The notes: generated by a model from the sequence alone, not told the origin. Positions 20,826 to 29,609 are shown, numbered from the stretch's first letter. The stretch: DNA of 64,000 nt from Tamaricihabitans halophyticus (GCF_004340875.1 NZ_SLXQ01000008.1:209173-273172), one strand, 5' to 3'. Made by a program: numbers and translations.

Positions 20826-21668
20826 TCACATAAACTCGTCACGCGCGGCGAGCAAGAAAGCCGTAGCGCGGGAACCTCCGAGAGAGTGTTTCAGGTAGTA
20901 GTCGAAAACCGATCGGTGATGGTCAATATCTTTCGGGTCGTACAGAGCGACTTCACCGGAAATCAACTCGGCTACCACTAGCCGATTGTCGTATATCATG
21001 TACGTACACAGTGTGGCGGCCGGAACACCTGCGCTAATCGGAAGTATGTGAAGGTCGACATTCGGCCGTTGCGCCACGTTCGCCAAGTGCTCGCACTGAC
21101 GCGCCATTACCGGCCGTTCTACGTGCCGCCAGTAGACCGCTTGCTCAGCTAGCAGAAAGATGAACGTACGGGATTCGTCTTCCAAAACCTTCTGACGCTC
21201 CAGGCGCACTTCTAGAGCCCGATCGATGTTACGGTCAGGGTCGGTATCGACCATCGGCGAAAGTGCTACTCGAGCGTACTCAGGCACCTGTAGTAGGCCG
21301 CATAGCATCGATGGTAAGAATTGGCGTTGAACCTGGCACGATTCCGCGAGGGCGGTCAGCTCAGCTTGTTTCCGCCATATTCCTATCTCGGCTACGGCGC
21401 GCCACGAGGTGTGTTCGACATTTGCCTTCCGGGTCAGAGCTAGCAATTCCGCTGCTGATTCCGCCGGTACTTCCAGCGCTTTGAGAATCCGGTCAACATC
21501 GACGACCGTAGGCAACTGTCGCCCGGACTCGATACGACTGATCCGGCTCTGGCTCATCGCACAGCGAGCGGCTAGTCTCTCGCCTGAGAGGCCAGCCGCT
21601 CTGCGGAGTTTCCGTAGCGTATCTGCAAGGTCGCTGCTGCTGTTTCGTTCGTCAGGGCCGATAGTCAC
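20826..21668 (-). CDS. XRE-family regulator, Scr1/DUF5753 type
   Basis: A 280-residue protein with an N-terminal helix-turn-helix (LRKLRRAAGLSGERLAARCA, then MSQSRISRIESGRQLPT, about residues 17-55). It is followed by the long DUF5753 domain found in Scr1-type regulators of actinomycetes: FLPSMLCGLLQVPEYARVAL, then RLERQKVLE and FLLAEQAVYWR. These regulators pair with small DUF397 or other partners in toxin-antitoxin-like or developmental switches. GTG 21668 overlaps the end of the DUF6879-like gene by 17 bases. It probably binds the inverted repeat ahead of the operon. Confidence 0.88.
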   Translation of the reverse strand: MTIGPDERNSSSDLADTLRKLRRAAGLSGERLAARCAMSQSRISRIESGRQLPTVVDVDRILKALEVPAESAAELLALTRKANVEHTSWRAVAEIGIWRKQAELTALAESCQVQRQFLPSMLCGLLQVPEYARVALSPMVDTDPDRNIDRALEVRLERQKVLEDESRTFIFLLAEQAVYWRHVERPVMARQCEHLANVAQRPNVDLHILPISAGVPAATLCTYMIYDNRLVVAELISGEVALYDPKDIDHHRSVFDYYLKHSLGGSRATAFLLAARDEFM

Positions 21669-22155
21669 CGAAGGGCACCGACTCCCGTAGTGCGATGTCG
21701 CGCCATTCGAGGTACGGCGCGACTTCTTGGGCTAGTTCCCGGCTCTGCAAAGTGCCATCTTCGTTGAAGTTGAGGAGCGCTACCGTTTCGTCATCGAAGA
21801 GCCAGAAGTCTTGATTCGGAATGGCTAGTTCTGAGTCGGTTAGGTCAAGTATCCGGTAGTCCTCACCAGCTTCGACGTTTCCGGGTATCGCCCATCCGAA
21901 GAGAAACCGCGTGTAGTCGGTGAAAGGGCGCCGTACGACTTTGAGCCGAGTCATGGTCTTACCTGCTGCGAGGTTTCCCCGTACTTCGTTATGCCAACCG
22001 GCGTTGAAGCCCTGGGGTATCGGTTCGCCTGCGAGGAACTGTCGTAGCTCGTCTTGCTCGGCTTCCATCGTGTAGACCGGCTGTGTCTCCATGCGGAACG
22101 CCGAACGCTGGAAATTGTCGAACAGCTTTCCGATCCCATCGTCGGAGAGCAGCAC
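21652..22155 (-). CDS. DUF6879-like protein
   Basis: A 167-residue acidic protein matching the pattern of the DUF6879 family, which is common next to XRE regulators in actinomycetes: FDNFQRSAFRMETQPVYTM at the N-terminus and FLFGWAIPGNVEAGEDYRIL with DFWLFDDETVALLNF later. Function unknown; a role in the same regulatory pair as the XRE protein is inferred from gene order only. GTG 22155 begins directly after the TAA of the preceding small gene, with GAGGTG seven bases upstream. Confidence 0.82.
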   Translation of the reverse strand: MLLSDDGIGKLFDNFQRSAFRMETQPVYTMEAEQDELRQFLAGEPIPQGFNAGWHNEVRGNLAAGKTMTRLKVVRRPFTDYTRFLFGWAIPGNVEAGEDYRILDLTDSELAIPNQDFWLFDDETVALLNFNEDGTLQSRELAQEVAPYLEWRDIALRESVPFGDYRP

Positions 22156-22359
22156 TTACGACACCTCACGAAGGAGAGTCCGGAGCGCACTTATCACCAC
22201 ATCGAGAGGCAGTTCTACGGCCTGCTCGCCGGGGCCGAGTCGCATCCCGTCCGCACCATCGACAGGATCACCTTGGAAGACTACGGTTCCCCGGTCGGTG
22301 ATATAGACCGTAGGGCAGTCACGTTCCTTGCAGTGGTCGGACACCTGACGAACCTTCAT
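22156..22359 (-). CDS. Small conserved protein, first gene of the XRE/DUF6879 operon
   Basis: A 67-residue protein with a paired-cysteine start (SDHCKERDCPTVYITDRGT) and a short helix at the end (VISALRTLLREV). Similar small proteins precede DUF6879-like genes in actinomycetes; no function is known. The Cys-x5-Cys spacing could bind a metal or form a disulfide. ATG 22359 follows GGGAGG eight bases upstream. A promoter and an inverted repeat lie 40-90 bases further upstream, so this is the operon's first gene. Confidence 0.75.
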   Translation of the reverse strand: MKVRQVSDHCKERDCPTVYITDRGTVVFQGDPVDGADGMRLGPGEQAVELPLDVVISALRTLLREVS

Positions 22360-22396
22360 AGCCGAGACCTCCCTAGCCCTGGGTGTATGCAGCCCT

Positions 22397-22426
22397 ACGC
22401 TATGTGTGTCCTAGCTGGACATGCAA
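22397..22426 (-). promoter_or_regulatory. Promoter of the XRE/DUF6879 operon
   Basis: On the minus strand TTGCAT (22426-22421) and TAGCGT (22402-22397) are 18 bases apart and lie ahead of the first gene. The -35 falls inside the inverted repeat 22421-22447. Confidence 0.5.
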
Positions 22427-22447
22427 GGTTAAGTCATGCACTTGCAT
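22421..22447. promoter_or_regulatory. Inverted repeat, likely operator of the XRE island
   Basis: ATGCAAG (22421-22427) and CTTGCAT (22441-22447) are a perfect seven-base inverted repeat with a 13-base gap, and one arm covers the -35 of the operon promoter. It suits autorepression by the dimeric XRE regulator encoded two genes downstream. Confidence 0.45.
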
Positions 22448-22517
22448 AGAGTTCGACCTGCCGACGCAGCCCTCAGACGACGCCTTTCGGTCACTGTTTG
22501 TGTCGTATTTGCTGACG

Positions 22518-22562
22518 CCCCGTGATCGCGCTCTTTAAGGTTAGCGCGGTTAGGTGAGCAGG
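22518..22562 (-). repeat. 3'-end element, copy 3, and right boundary of the XRE island
   Basis: The DJ-1-like gene's TAA (22552-22550) is followed on the minus strand by CCGCGCTAACCTTAA and then AGAGCGCGATCAC (22534-22522). This is the same 15-base spacing as copies 2 and 5. Confidence 0.7.
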
Positions 22563-23185
22563 TGGCGGCTGTTCGCGCGCAGTCGTTCGACGATCTCGGC
22601 GGGTGCCGTCGCGGCCGAGCCGGCGTCGTGCGGCGGTCGTGGGTCGTATTCGATGCCGAGCTGGATCGTCTTCGCCAGATCCTCGCCGGCGATCTCGCCG
22701 ACGAGGCGCAACGCCATATCGATGCCCGCGGACACCCCGGCGCCGGTCACATACTTGCCGTCCAGCACGAAGCGTTCCGCGGTGGGGATCGCACCGAGGG
22801 CCCCGAGCTGGTCCATGGCCAGCCAATGCGTCGTCGCGCGCCGGCCGTTGAGCAACCCAGCCGCGGCGAGGACCAGCGAGCCGGTGCACACCGAGGTGGT
22901 CCAGCTGCTCGTCTGGTCGACCGCGCGGAGCCATTCGTGCAGCGGCCCATCCGTCATCTGGTCGCTTTGCCCAGGGCCACCAGGGACGAGCACGATATCC
23001 GGCTCGGACACCTCGGCGAGCTCGGCGTCCGCGACCGTCGCCAGGCTGCCGACATCGGTACGGACCGGGCCGCGTCTGGTACTGACGAACACCACCTCGC
23101 TGCCAGGCAGGCGGCTGAGGACCTCGTAGGGCCCCACGGCATCCAGTGCGGTGAAACGTTCGAAGAGCACGATCGCGACGCGCAT
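22550..23185 (-). CDS. DJ-1/PfpI family protein
   Basis: A 211-residue class I glutamine amidotransferase-like protein. The nucleophile elbow is SVCTGSLVLAAAGLL with its cysteine near residue 100, preceded by the strand DIVLVPGGPG. Members include isonitrile hydratase, chaperones and deglycase-like enzymes; the activity here cannot be told. It starts at ATG 23185, just 42 bases after the GlxA-like regulator gene on the same strand, so the two are probably one operon, and both carry a DJ-1 domain. The 3' end contains one copy of the repeat element. Confidence 0.9.
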   Translation of the reverse strand: MRVAIVLFERFTALDAVGPYEVLSRLPGSEVVFVSTRRGPVRTDVGSLATVADAELAEVSEPDIVLVPGGPGQSDQMTDGPLHEWLRAVDQTSSWTTSVCTGSLVLAAAGLLNGRRATTHWLAMDQLGALGAIPTAERFVLDGKYVTGAGVSAGIDMALRLVGEIAGEDLAKTIQLGIEYDPRPPHDAGSAATAPAEIVERLRANSRHLLT

Positions 23186-23227
23186 GAGCTAGTCCTTATC
23201 CGTCGTAGTAGTTGGTCAGTATCGTGG

Positions 23228-24187
23228 TCAGAACCGTTGCCGGTACTCGGAAGGGCTGACCCGCAGTTCGCGCAGGAATGCCCGGCGCATTGCCTCCGGC
23301 GTGCCGTACCCGCTGGCTCGGGCGACCTGCGCGATTCCCGTCGAGCTGTCCTCGAGCAGTCGGCGAGCGGTTTCGATCCGGATCGTGTCCACGAACTTGC
23401 CAGGCGGCATGCCGGCCTCGGCGGTGAACGCTCGGCTGAACTGACGTGGCGAGAGCTGGGTGCGTTCGGCCAGTGCCGCCACGGACAGATCCTCCGCCGG
23501 ATGTTCGGTGATCCACTGCTGCACATCTCTGAGCGGTTCGCGGTTCGCGAACTGCGCGCGCAGTGGTGCGCTGAACTGGCGCTGGTTGCCCGGCCTGCGC
23601 AGGAACATCACCAGATGTCGGGCGATAGTCAGCGCCGCATCCCTGCCGAGGTCGTCCTCGACCAACGCGAGCGCGAGATCGATGCCCGCGGTGACGCCCG
23701 CCGACGTGGCCAGATCGTCCTCGCGCAGGAAGATGGGCTCGGGATCGACCCGTACGGCGGGAAAGCGTTCGGCGAGGTGCTGGCAGATCCGCCAGTGCGT
23801 GGTCACCGTGCGCCCATCGAGCAAGCCGGCCTCGGCGAGCGGCAGGGCACCGGAGCAGACCGACACGATCAGGTCGGCCACCGGCGCGTACTGGCGTAGC
23901 CAACCGACCACGCCTGGATCGGGTTCGTGCGCGCCTTCACCGCCGGGCACCACCAGGGTGTCGAGGTGATCCGGCGTGCCGAGTGGCCGATCTGGCGTCA
24001 GCCGCAGCCCGCTCGAGCTGGTGACCGGCGCACCGTCCAGGCTGGCCAGTTGGAGCTGGTACGGCGCGGTCGAATCGGCCGAGTATCCGAGGTAGCGGTT
24101 CGCTCCGGAGAAGACCTCCAGCGGTCCGGTGACGTCCAGGCTTTGCACGCCGTCGAAGACCAGGAACCAGACGGTACGAATGGGCAC
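23228..24187 (-). CDS. GlxA-family AraC-type regulator with DJ-1/PfpI domain
   Basis: A 319-residue protein: an N-terminal DJ-1/PfpI-like domain (VWFLVFDGVQSLDVTGPLEV at the start, cysteine in SVCSGALPLAEAGLL) and a C-terminal double helix-turn-helix AraC domain (LSVAALAERTQLSPRQFSRAF, then QVARASGYGTPEAMRRAF). GlxA-type regulators usually sense a small metabolite with the first domain and activate neighbouring genes, here probably the DJ-1 gene downstream. GTG 24187 is the start that begins the first strand correctly; its ribosome-binding site is weak. The 161 bases upstream hold no convincing gene. Confidence 0.92.
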   Translation of the reverse strand: MPIRTVWFLVFDGVQSLDVTGPLEVFSGANRYLGYSADSTAPYQLQLASLDGAPVTSSSGLRLTPDRPLGTPDHLDTLVVPGGEGAHEPDPGVVGWLRQYAPVADLIVSVCSGALPLAEAGLLDGRTVTTHWRICQHLAERFPAVRVDPEPIFLREDDLATSAGVTAGIDLALALVEDDLGRDAALTIARHLVMFLRRPGNQRQFSAPLRAQFANREPLRDVQQWITEHPAEDLSVAALAERTQLSPRQFSRAFTAEAGMPPGKFVDTIRIETARRLLEDSSTGIAQVARASGYGTPEAMRRAFLRELRVSPSEYRQRF

Positions 24188-24348
24188 ATCGTGATGTTCA
24201 TCCGGCTACCGGATGTCCGCAAGGACGAGTTCCCCACCTTTTCGGACACGCCCCTAGCTGAGCTATTAGCTCGGTCTCACCAGACGGCACAGGCATTGAC
24301 CGAGCTCACGAATCCCATCCGGCCGCAGCAGCGACCAGCCCTCTTAGC

Positions 24349-25284
24349 TCAACCCGGAACGAGCTGATCGGCACGCACACGACGCCGATACCGAAGGGGA
24401 GATTGTCCGACCACGCGCCTGAACGCCGCGCTGAAGGCGCTCTCAGACGCATAGCCCAGATCTGCGGCAAGAGACGCGACCCGGGCGTCGCCGTCTCGCA
24501 GTGCACGCTGGGCGAGCACCATGCGCCAGTGGTTGAGGTAGGTCAGCGGTGGGATACCCGCCGCCTGACGGAAGCGCTGAGCGAACGATGTGCGCGACAT
24601 GGCCGTGGCGAGGGCGAGGTCGTGCAGGCCCCATGGCTTCTCCGGGTGGTCATGCATGAGATCGAGGGCGGGCCGCAGTCGCTCGTCCTTGAGAACGCTG
24701 AGCCATCCCGGGGGCAGATCGGCCCGGCCTGCGTAGGCGCGCAGCACCTCGAGCAGCAGTAGTTGACCGTGCTGTCGGATCGCGAACGCTGAACCGAACC
24801 TCCGTCCAGTCACCTCATCGAGAAGACTGTGAAGGCTGTCGCGCAGGGACGTCACATCCACCGTCGATGCTTCAATGTGCGTCACTGGTGGCAGGACGTT
24901 CAGCAGCATTGCTCTACCAGCAGGAGTGAGGTCGATACGACCGCCCACCACGACATCGTCCGTCTCACGATCCGCCGCGGCGAGCCGGGCGGAGGAGAAA
25001 TCCTCCTCGGGCAGGATCTCGTGCCGCGGTCCGTCGCCGGTGCCGCCTTCGAGTTCCAGCCATGATCTGTCGTTCAGGATGGCAACGTCTCCAGACCCCA
25101 TCGGGATCGGGGCGGCAACGCCGTCTGTGGTGAGCCTGGCCTGACCGCACACCACAGCGATGAACTTCAGCGGGATGTGGACCTCACCGCGGGTGAACCA
25201 CCGGCCGCGCGCAGCAAAACCGCCGGAGAGCACGCCACGGACCTCCACGATGTCAAGCACCTCGGACAGACGATCCACAGTCAT
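24349..25284 (-). CDS. AraC-family transcriptional regulator with cupin domain
   Basis: A 311-residue regulator: an N-terminal cupin-like ligand domain (about 1-190) and a C-terminal AraC DNA-binding domain (LHDLALATAMSRTSFAQRFR, then LAADLGYASESAFSAAFRR). It starts at ATG 25284 and is divergent from the SDR gene with 73 bases between them, the usual layout for a regulator controlling its neighbour. In this family such pairs respond to aldehydes or aromatic compounds, but the effector is unknown here. Confidence 0.92.
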   Translation of the reverse strand: MTVDRLSEVLDIVEVRGVLSGGFAARGRWFTRGEVHIPLKFIAVVCGQARLTTDGVAAPIPMGSGDVAILNDRSWLELEGGTGDGPRHEILPEEDFSSARLAAADRETDDVVVGGRIDLTPAGRAMLLNVLPPVTHIEASTVDVTSLRDSLHSLLDEVTGRRFGSAFAIRQHGQLLLLEVLRAYAGRADLPPGWLSVLKDERLRPALDLMHDHPEKPWGLHDLALATAMSRTSFAQRFRQAAGIPPLTYLNHWRMVLAQRALRDGDARVASLAADLGYASESAFSAAFRRVVGQSPLRYRRRVRADQLVPG

Positions 25285-25357
25285 ATTCGTACTCTCGCAC
25301 AAGAAAATGGGACGCACAATCATTCACAGTACGGACCGGACCGCCGAGGATGGTGGT

Positions 25358-26365
25358 ATGACAAAGAACATCGCGCACAAGCAACACCCCATCAGCTCGG
25401 GCTTCACCGCTTCCTCGACAGCGGAGGACGTCCTGGCTGGCATCGACCTCTCGGGCAGGAACGTTCTCATCACCGGCGGCCATGCCGGGCTCGGTCTGGA
25501 GACCACGCGCACGCTGAGCCGGGCCGGCGCCTCGGTGACCGTCGGCTCACGAAATCCGGAACGCGCAGCAGCCGCGCTGGCGGGGATCGAGCGCGTTGAG
25601 ATCGGTCGGCTGGATCTCCTCGATCCGGCCTCGATCGACGCCTTCGCTACTCGATTCGTCGATTCCGGACGACCACTGCACATTCTGATCAACAACGCCG
25701 GCATGCCACCTCGGGAACTGGTCCGGGACGCCCGCGGATACGAGGCGCAGTTCGCGACCAACCACCTCGGTCACTTCCAGCTCACCCTGGCCCTGCTCCC
25801 ATCGCTACGCACGGCTCACGGCGCCCGGGTGGTCAATGTGACCTCTGGAGCACAGCGGTTCTCCGACATCCTGTGGGATGACCCGAACTTCCAGATCACC
25901 GAGTACTCGCCCCGTCTCGCCTACGCCCAGTCCAAGACCGCCAACGTCCTGTTCGCAGTCGAACTCGACCGCCGATGGGCCGCCGATGGCATCCGCGGTT
26001 ACGCCGCTCATCCGGGTGTCGTCATCGGCACCGGCCTGAACAGCGCAGCGGGCGAGGAGGCCCATCGCGCCGAAGGCCTGATCGATGAATCCGGCCGACC
26101 GGTCATCGACCCCGAACACGGAAAGAAGACACCGCAACAAGGAGCCAGCACCATCGTGTTCGCCGCGACCAGCCCGCTGCTCACCGAGATCGGTGGCGTC
26201 TACCTCAAAGACAACGACATCTCGCCGCTGGACGACGAGCCACGACCGATGTCCGCCATCGAGCCCCCCTCCGAGGTCATGTCACACTCCATCGATCCAC
26301 GATCAGCGCAACGCTTTTGGGAACTGAGCGAACAACTTCTCAGTGCCCCGATGAGATTCAGCTAA
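25358..26365 (+). CDS. Short-chain dehydrogenase/reductase (SDR) family oxidoreductase
   Basis: A 335-residue classical SDR. The coenzyme motif is LITGGHAGLGLET (about residues 40-52), then NNAG, the catalytic serine region VVNVTSGA and the catalytic YAQSK. It resembles retinol-dehydrogenase/WWOX-like bacterial SDRs; the substrate is unknown. ATG 25358 follows GAGG nine bases upstream; the frame continues upstream but only as an antisense shadow of the AraC gene. Control by the divergent AraC regulator is likely. Confidence 0.93.
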   Translation: MTKNIAHKQHPISSGFTASSTAEDVLAGIDLSGRNVLITGGHAGLGLETTRTLSRAGASVTVGSRNPERAAAALAGIERVEIGRLDLLDPASIDAFATRFVDSGRPLHILINNAGMPPRELVRDARGYEAQFATNHLGHFQLTLALLPSLRTAHGARVVNVTSGAQRFSDILWDDPNFQITEYSPRLAYAQSKTANVLFAVELDRRWAADGIRGYAAHPGVVIGTGLNSAAGEEAHRAEGLIDESGRPVIDPEHGKKTPQQGASTIVFAATSPLLTEIGGVYLKDNDISPLDDEPRPMSAIEPPSEVMSHSIDPRSAQRFWELSEQLLSAPMRFS

Positions 26366-26415
26366 GTGTCATCGCCTTCTGCAAGCCCCACACGCTGCCG
26401 CGCCGAGGACGGCAC

Positions 26416-26742
26416 CTAGGTGCGCTGCCAGCAAATGAACAGGGCGTCGTCGGTCGTCGTCATCGCTTCGACGAAGACGTCATTGTCGAAGCCGGGCAAC
26501 ACTTGCAGTTTGGACATCAGCGCGTTGGCCGACGGGTGCCCGCTCGGTACGGCGCAACCCGTCCCGTTTTCCCCTTCGAGTAGGAAGAACACATCCTCGT
26601 CCCACGGTCCATCCGGGATAGTACGAATACCTACCCGGCGCAGATCATCCCAGGAAACCGATTCCTGCGAGCCATCCGCTAGTTCTCGGCGTACCCCGGC
26701 GTCGTCAACGACGATCTCGGTTCGCCTGCCACCACTGGACAC
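26416..26742 (-). CDS. Small conserved hypothetical protein
   Basis: A 108-residue acidic protein of unknown function. It reads as a beta-rich fold with the segments EIVVDDAGVRRELADG, SVSWDDLRRVGIRTI and VFFLLEGENGTGCAVPSG, ending in a helix and strand (DDALFICWQ). GTG 26742 has GGAGGG just upstream; GTG 26754 is an alternative that adds four residues. Its TAG stop lies inside the palindrome GCACCTAGGTGC (26412-26423). It starts just after the DinG-like gene on the same strand and may be cotranscribed. Confidence 0.65.
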   Translation of the reverse strand: MSSGGRRTEIVVDDAGVRRELADGSQESVSWDDLRRVGIRTIPDGPWDEDVFFLLEGENGTGCAVPSGHPSANALMSKLQVLPGFDNDVFVEAMTTTDDALFICWQRT

Positions 26743-26779
26743 GGAACCCTCCACTGTCGATCTTACTTCTTCGGGTCGG

Positions 26780-28915
26780 TTACTTGCTCGGTCCGGCGTT
26801 CGCCGACCCGCTTGGTGCTTCCGGTTTTGCGGACGCCGCGGCATCCGCCAACCGACGCAGCGCGCCACGCACCACGTCCGGATCGGTTGTCTCCCAAAAA
26901 GGCGGTAACGAGGCACGCAGGAACGATCCGTACCGCGCGGTCGCCAAGCGTGGATCCAGCACCGCGACCACGCCCCGGTCGGTACTCGAGCGCAGTAGTC
27001 GCCCCGCGCCCTGCGCGAGCAGCAGCGCCGCGTGCGTGGCGGCAACGGTGAGAAAACCGTTGCCGCCACGGGCTTCCACGGCACGCTGGCGCGCCGAGGC
27101 GAGCGGATCGTCCGGCCGGGGAAACGGTATGCGGTCCATCACCACGAGCTGCAGCGCCGAGCCCGGCACATCCACGCCCTGCCACAGCGACAAGGTGCCG
27201 AACAGGCAACTGGTCTGCTCGTCCGCGAACTGCCGGACGAGCAGACCAGTTGCGTCATCGCCCTGGCAGAGCACCGGATAGCTCAGCCGATCGCGGAGTG
27301 CCTCGGTGGCCTGCTTGGCGGCTCGCATCGAGGAGAACAGGCCGAGCGTGCGGCCCCTTGCGGCCTCCACAAGCGAAGCCAATTCGTCCAGATAGGACTC
27401 GGGAAGGCCGTCCCTGCCCGGCGGCGGCAGCTGCCTTGCCACGTAGAGGATCGCGCTTCGGCCATGGTCGAACGGTGATCCGACGTCAATGCCGGTCCAC
27501 TGTGGAACTGACTGATCGGAGGGTGGTGCTTTGGCGGTCGCGGTCCCTTCCGGGGGGCGTGGCTCGGCAGGCGAGGTGGGGGGCAGCCCCCATTGCCGGG
27601 CAAGTACGTCGAAGGAGCCGCCGAGGGCCAGTGTCGCGGAGGTGAGCACCGTGGTCCGCTGGGCGAACAGCCGCTCGCGCAACAGACCGGACACGCTCAA
27701 CGGCGCGACCCGGAGTGCCGGCAGGCGCGGTGCTGGCTCGCCGGAACGCCACACCACGTCGTAGCGCTGACTGGTGTCCGCATCGAAGGCGTCGAGTAGC
27801 CGCACCGCGGTGTCATGCACCTCGTCCAGCAGGGCGAGGGCGAGCTTGCGCCGGCTAGCATCCTCGGCTTCCTGGCGTCGCTCGGGCCCGATCGCGGTGA
27901 TACAGGCATGTGCGGCATCCCGCACCGCGCGCAGCGCGCCCTCGACCGGTTGATCAAGCGCGTCCATCCGGCCAGCCGGGACCTCGTCGAGTACCAGCCC
28001 GAATCCCTCGGCGGATTCCGCGAGCTGATCGGTGATCGCCTGGTCGATCAACCTGCCGCAGCGGCGTACCGCCGCCGTCACCATGGTGCTGGTCAGTTCG
28101 GCAGTGGCCGCCGAGGTCACCCGGTCTACGAGGTCATGCGCCTCGTCGATGACGACGAGATCGTGCTCGGGCAGCACCTGGTACTCCTGCAGCGCGTCGA
28201 TCGCCAGCAGGGCATGGTTGGTGACCACGATGTCCGCGCGTCCAGCCTCCGCTCTGGCCAGTTCCGCGAAACAGTCATTGCCCACCGGGCAACGGGTCGC
28301 GCCGAGACATTCTTTCGCGGATACCGACACCTGTCGCCAGGCCAGCTCGGTGACCCCGGGCACCAGCTCATCGCGGTCACCGGTACTCGTCTGCTCGGCC
28401 CATTCGTGGAGCCGGCGCACCTGCTTCCCGAGCGCCGAGACGGCGAACGGATCGAAAAGCGACTGATCGTCAGGCTCCTCGGGAGCGCCGGTGTCCAGCC
28501 GGTGCAGGCACAGGTAGTTGCGCCGCCCTTTCAGGATCGCGAAGGTCGGTGTGCGCCCGAGGGTGGAGCGCAGCGTCGTGGCCAGCCGAGGGAGGTCACG
28601 GTCCACGAGCTGACGCTGCAGGGCGATGGTTGCGGTGGAGACCACCACCGTGGCCTCGCGTTCCACCGCGTGCCGGATGGCAGGTACCAGGTATCCGAGT
28701 GACTTACCCGTTCCGGTGCCTGCCTGCACCGCGAGGTGCTGACCAGTACGGATGGCGTTGCTGACCGCCTCGGCCATCTCGATCTGACCGGTGCGTTCGG
28801 TGCCGCCGAGGCCCTCGACCGCCGTGCCCAACAGCTCACGCACGCTCGGCAGTCCAGGGCGTGCCGCTGGTTTCGCCCGCTCCGCGGGAGCGGGTGGGGT
28901 GTCGGTTTCGGGCAC
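26780..28915 (-). CDS. ATP-dependent DNA helicase, DinG/XPD-like (Fe-S)
   Basis: A 711-residue superfamily 2 helicase. Walker A is QAGTGTGKS (64-72), the Walker B/DEAH box is VIDEAHDL, and the cysteines of the Fe-S domain lie between them (RNYLCLHRL, KECLGATRCPVGNDCF), giving the expected four. The C-terminal motifs include LWQGVDVPG and QGAGRLLRSSTDRG. DinG helicases resolve R-loops and other structures during replication and repair. GTG 28915 fits family length but has no strong ribosome-binding site. A Gly/Pro-rich insert (about 465-490) is unusual but common in actinobacteria. Confidence 0.93.
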   Translation of the reverse strand: MPETDTPPAPAERAKPAARPGLPSVRELLGTAVEGLGGTERTGQIEMAEAVSNAIRTGQHLAVQAGTGTGKSLGYLVPAIRHAVEREATVVVSTATIALQRQLVDRDLPRLATTLRSTLGRTPTFAILKGRRNYLCLHRLDTGAPEEPDDQSLFDPFAVSALGKQVRRLHEWAEQTSTGDRDELVPGVTELAWRQVSVSAKECLGATRCPVGNDCFAELARAEAGRADIVVTNHALLAIDALQEYQVLPEHDLVVIDEAHDLVDRVTSAATAELTSTMVTAAVRRCGRLIDQAITDQLAESAEGFGLVLDEVPAGRMDALDQPVEGALRAVRDAAHACITAIGPERRQEAEDASRRKLALALLDEVHDTAVRLLDAFDADTSQRYDVVWRSGEPAPRLPALRVAPLSVSGLLRERLFAQRTTVLTSATLALGGSFDVLARQWGLPPTSPAEPRPPEGTATAKAPPSDQSVPQWTGIDVGSPFDHGRSAILYVARQLPPPGRDGLPESYLDELASLVEAARGRTLGLFSSMRAAKQATEALRDRLSYPVLCQGDDATGLLVRQFADEQTSCLFGTLSLWQGVDVPGSALQLVVMDRIPFPRPDDPLASARQRAVEARGGNGFLTVAATHAALLLAQGAGRLLRSSTDRGVVAVLDPRLATARYGSFLRASLPPFWETTDPDVVRGALRRLADAAASAKPEAPSGSANAGPSK

Positions 28916-28969
28916 GGGCAGACCGTACCGGCTACCGGCGACGGCTCGTCCGCGGACCGCGTGGATACC

Positions 28970-28988
28970 GCGTGGCGGCTAGCCACGC
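28970..28988 (-). terminator. Hairpin downstream of bioY, possible terminator
   Basis: GCGTGGC and GCCACGC pair perfectly around GGCTA, 22 bases past the bioY stop. No U-tract follows, so it may act only as a GC-rich hairpin. Confidence 0.4.
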
Positions 28989-29009
28989 CGGGTCCAGCGT
29001 GGCGGTGCC

Positions 29010-29609
29010 TTAGCGTTCGCCGCGCCGCGTCAGTGCCCACGCCGCGGGCAACAACCCAGCCGCGAGTAGCACCTTCACCGCGTCCCCGAGTAGGAACGGG
29101 ACGACCCCCATGGCCAGCCCACCAGCGAGCCCGACCCCGGCCGAGGCCATCAGCCAGGGCACACCGACCGCGTAGATGGCCAGGTTGCCGAGCACCATGG
29201 TGCCCGCCGTGCGCAGCGGCGTACGGTCGCCGCCACGGGCGGCCAGCGCGCCAACCAGAGCACCGGCGAGCACGAAACCGACGATGTAGCCCGCGCTCGC
29301 CCCAGTCAGGCCAGCGCTGCCCTCGTTGAACCAGGGCACCCCAGCCGCGCCGACGAGCAAGTACAGCAGCATGGCGGCGGCACCACGGCGCCAGCCGAGG
29401 GCGGCGCCGACGAGCAGCGCGGCGAAAGTCTGTCCGGTGATCGGGACCGGGCTGCCCGGAACCGGCAGGACTACCTGGGCAGCCACCCCGGTCAGCGCCG
29501 CACCACCAGCGACCAGCGCGATATTCCGCACGGCGGTACTGGGCAGGGCTCGGCTTGGCAGAGCGTCGGCGAGTACGGCGCCACGGGACGCGAGCGGAAG
29601 AGCGGACAC
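29010..29609 (-). CDS. bioY: Biotin transporter BioY
   Basis: A 199-residue membrane protein with six hydrophobic segments, the substrate-binding S component of an ECF vitamin transporter. Characteristic segments are VVLPVPGSPVPITGQTFAAL near the start and the GVPWFNEGSAGLTGASAGY loop that lines the biotin site. Without BioM/BioN nearby it may work alone or share an ECF module elsewhere. GTG 29609 follows GAGG six bases upstream. The 282 bases between it and the divergent secreted-protein gene hold no gene, and I found no clear BirA-type operator. Confidence 0.93.
   Translation of the reverse strand: MSALPLASRGAVLADALPSRALPSTAVRNIALVAGGAALTGVAAQVVLPVPGSPVPITGQTFAALLVGAALGWRRGAAAMLLYLLVGAAGVPWFNEGSAGLTGASAGYIVGFVLAGALVGALAARGGDRTPLRTAGTMVLGNLAIYAVGVPWLMASAGVGLAGGLAMGVVPFLLGDAVKVLLAAGLLPAAWALTRRGER

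Noticed and set aside
24194..24367. 57-codon plus-strand frame between the GlxA-like and AraC genes (starts MFIRLPDVRK)
   Set aside because: No ribosome-binding site, unusual codons (several CTA/TTA), overlap with the end of the AraC gene, and no recognisable family. It could be a gene remnant, but I cannot support it.
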